Shown here in pieces: positions 21,814 through 22,872 of a DNA stretch of 22,872 bases. The stretch's first letter is position 1. Every line of letters starts with the position of its first letter. This DNA comes from Candidatus Omnitrophota bacterium. Lineage in GTDB: Bacteria > Omnitrophota > Omnitrophia > Omnitrophales > JACROU01. The DNA lies in NCBI GenBank assembly GCA_016206875.1, contig JACQQR010000035.1, positions 1 through 22,872 of the forward strand, written 5' to 3'. Under the pieces are notes generated by a model that did not search any database, had not been told where the DNA came from, and saw only the letters and a program-made list of their open reading frames with translations. A program made the position numbers and the translations under genes.

Positions 21814-22872
21814 ATGAACATTTTGGGTATTAACGCGTATCACGGAGATGCTTCAGCCGCCTTGATTCAGGATGGACAGGTGGTGGCTGCTTGTGAAGAA
21901 GAGCGTTTTAACCGAATCAAACATTGCGCCGGATTTCCCAAGTTGGCTATCCGGGCTTGCTTGAAGGAGGCAGGGCTTTCTCTGAGCGATATAGATGCCG
22001 TTGGGATTTCCCGGGATCCGAAGGCCAATCTCTCTAGCAAGGTTTTATACGCTATCAGGCACGGGAATCATTTGTCGAAGTTTATTGGCTCACGCATCAG
22101 CAATGCGGCAAAAATCTTTAATGTACAAGACAAAATCGAGCAGGCACTCGATGCCAAAGGGGCGCTTAAAGCAAAAGTGTACGCCGTGGAACATCATTTG
22201 GCGCACATGGCCTCCGGCTTTTTTGCCTCTCCTTTTGAAAGTTCTGCGGTGATGTCTATTGATGGTTTCGGGGATTTCGTCAGCACCAAATGGGGCAAGG
22301 CCGAGGGCAATCAAATCAACATATTGGGACAGGTCCAGTTTCCGCATTCCCTGGGGATTTTGTACACGGCGGTTACACAATATTTGGGATTTCCCAACTA
22401 CGGCGATGAATACAAAGTCATGGGGCTTGCGGCGTTGGGGGAGGCAGTTTTTTCCGGGGAATTCGGGGACATGATTCAATGCGGCTCAAACAATTCAAGC
22501 AATGGTTTTAAATTAAATTTGGATTATTTCACGCATCACCGCGACGGAATTGAGATGAATTGGGAGAAGGGATATCCGAATCTAAGCGCTTGTTTTTCAA
22601 AAAAAATGACAGAAAAGTTCGGGCCGGCGCGAAATTCCAAAGAGCCGATTACCGGGCATCATAAAAATATTGCCGCTTCGCTTCAAAAAACCTATGAGAA
22701 TATATTCTTTCATCTTTTAAACAGCCTCCAACGCCAAACCGGTTCACAAAATTTATGTCTTGCGGGCGGCTGTGCCTTAAATGCCGTGGCGAACGGAAAA
22801 ATTCGCGCCCACACAGGCTTTCAAAATGTTTTTGTTCAGCCGGCCGCCGGCGATGCTGGCACTGCTTTGGGC
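21814..22872 (+). CDS. Carbamoyltransferase (NodU/CmcH family), 3' end missing
   Basis: The first 353 residues of an O-carbamoyltransferase that transfers carbamoyl from carbamoyl phosphate via carbamoyl-adenylate to a sugar or antibiotic hydroxyl. The opening MNILGINAYHGDASAALIQD and ACEEERFNRIKH are the family signature. The metal site H127-x3-H131 (VEHHLAHMAS), SIDGFGD (D150) and YKVMGLAALG follow, and LCLAGGCALNAVANGKI starts the second ASKHA half. The C-terminal YrdC-unrelated part of the family (full length about 570-600) lies outside the window. It probably decorates the surface glycan handled by neighbouring genes. Confidence 0.92.
   Translation, partial: MNILGINAYHGDASAALIQDGQVVAACEEERFNRIKHCAGFPKLAIRACLKEAGLSLSDIDAVGISRDPKANLSSKVLYAIRHGNHLSKFIGSRISNAAKIFNVQDKIEQALDAKGALKAKVYAVEHHLAHMASGFFASPFESSAVMSIDGFGDFVSTKWGKAEGNQINILGQVQFPHSLGILYTAVTQYLGFPNYGDEYKVMGLAALGEAVFSGEFGDMIQCGSNNSSNGFKLNLDYFTHHRDGIEMNWEKGYPNLSACFSKKMTEKFGPARNSKEPITGHHKNIAASLQKTYENIFFHLLNSLQRQTGSQNLCLAGGCALNAVANGKIRAHTGFQNVFVQPAAGDAGTALG

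Noticed and set aside
1..22872. tRNA, rRNA, CRISPR arrays, insertion sequences, phage genes or integration sites
   Set aside because: I looked for tRNA-like T-loop/acceptor patterns, transposase motifs and regularly spaced repeats and saw none that could be supported.

Overview
The window looks like chromosomal DNA of an uncultured Gram-negative bacterium. Two features suggest the outer membrane: a beta-barrel protein ending in phenylalanine and a TPR lipoprotein. Moderate GC, very tight operons and a genome-type palindromic repeat (translating as LPAGRQ-like text) recall candidate phyla such as Omnitrophota. That placement is an inference; no rRNA or marker gene is present. Almost everything concerns the cell envelope, surface polysaccharide, or a small-molecule/peptide pathway under second-messenger control.

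Layout. 1-1355 (-): an O-antigen/teichoic-acid type ABC exporter, permease then ATPase (ATPase cut by the window edge), with a composite palindromic repeat between them. 1453-2127 (+): a stand-alone bacterial protein with the opioid growth factor receptor (OGFr) conserved domain. 2128-2484: a sigma70-like promoter, a cyclic-di-GMP-I (GEMM-I) riboswitch aptamer, an intrinsic terminator and a strong ribosome binding site. 2485-11862 (+): eight genes packed with gaps of at most 4 nt or with overlaps. They encode a large secreted TPR protein, a PqqD-like protein, two ATP-grasp ligases, a fold-III PLP decarboxylase with an unusual N-terminal extension, a urea-transporter family protein, a sirtuin and an aldo/keto reductase. 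14462-11859 (-): an AlgE-like outer-membrane barrel followed by a TPR lipoprotein, converging on the riboswitch operon. 14717-17191 (+): a tiny acidic secreted protein, a B12-binding radical SAM protein and a methyltransferase, closed by a bidirectional terminator. 20801-17258 (-): a nucleotidyltransferase/GT2 fusion, a DprE1-like FAD oxidase and a DprE2-like SDR, coupled by 4-nt overlaps. 20895-22872 (+): an FkbM methyltransferase and a NodU/CmcH carbamoyltransferase (cut by the window edge).

How it fits together. The flanks are typical surface-polysaccharide biosynthesis, decoration and export. The central operon is the notable part. A peptide-binding-type PqqD domain, two carboxylate-amine ligases and an amino-acid decarboxylase look like a pathway that builds or modifies an amino-acid or peptide compound, with a urea-type channel and NAD(P)-linked enzymes. 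It appears to be switched by c-di-GMP through transcription termination. The adjacent barrel/TPR lipoprotein pair resembles c-di-GMP-dependent exopolysaccharide export machinery. The product of the operon cannot be read from sequence alone.
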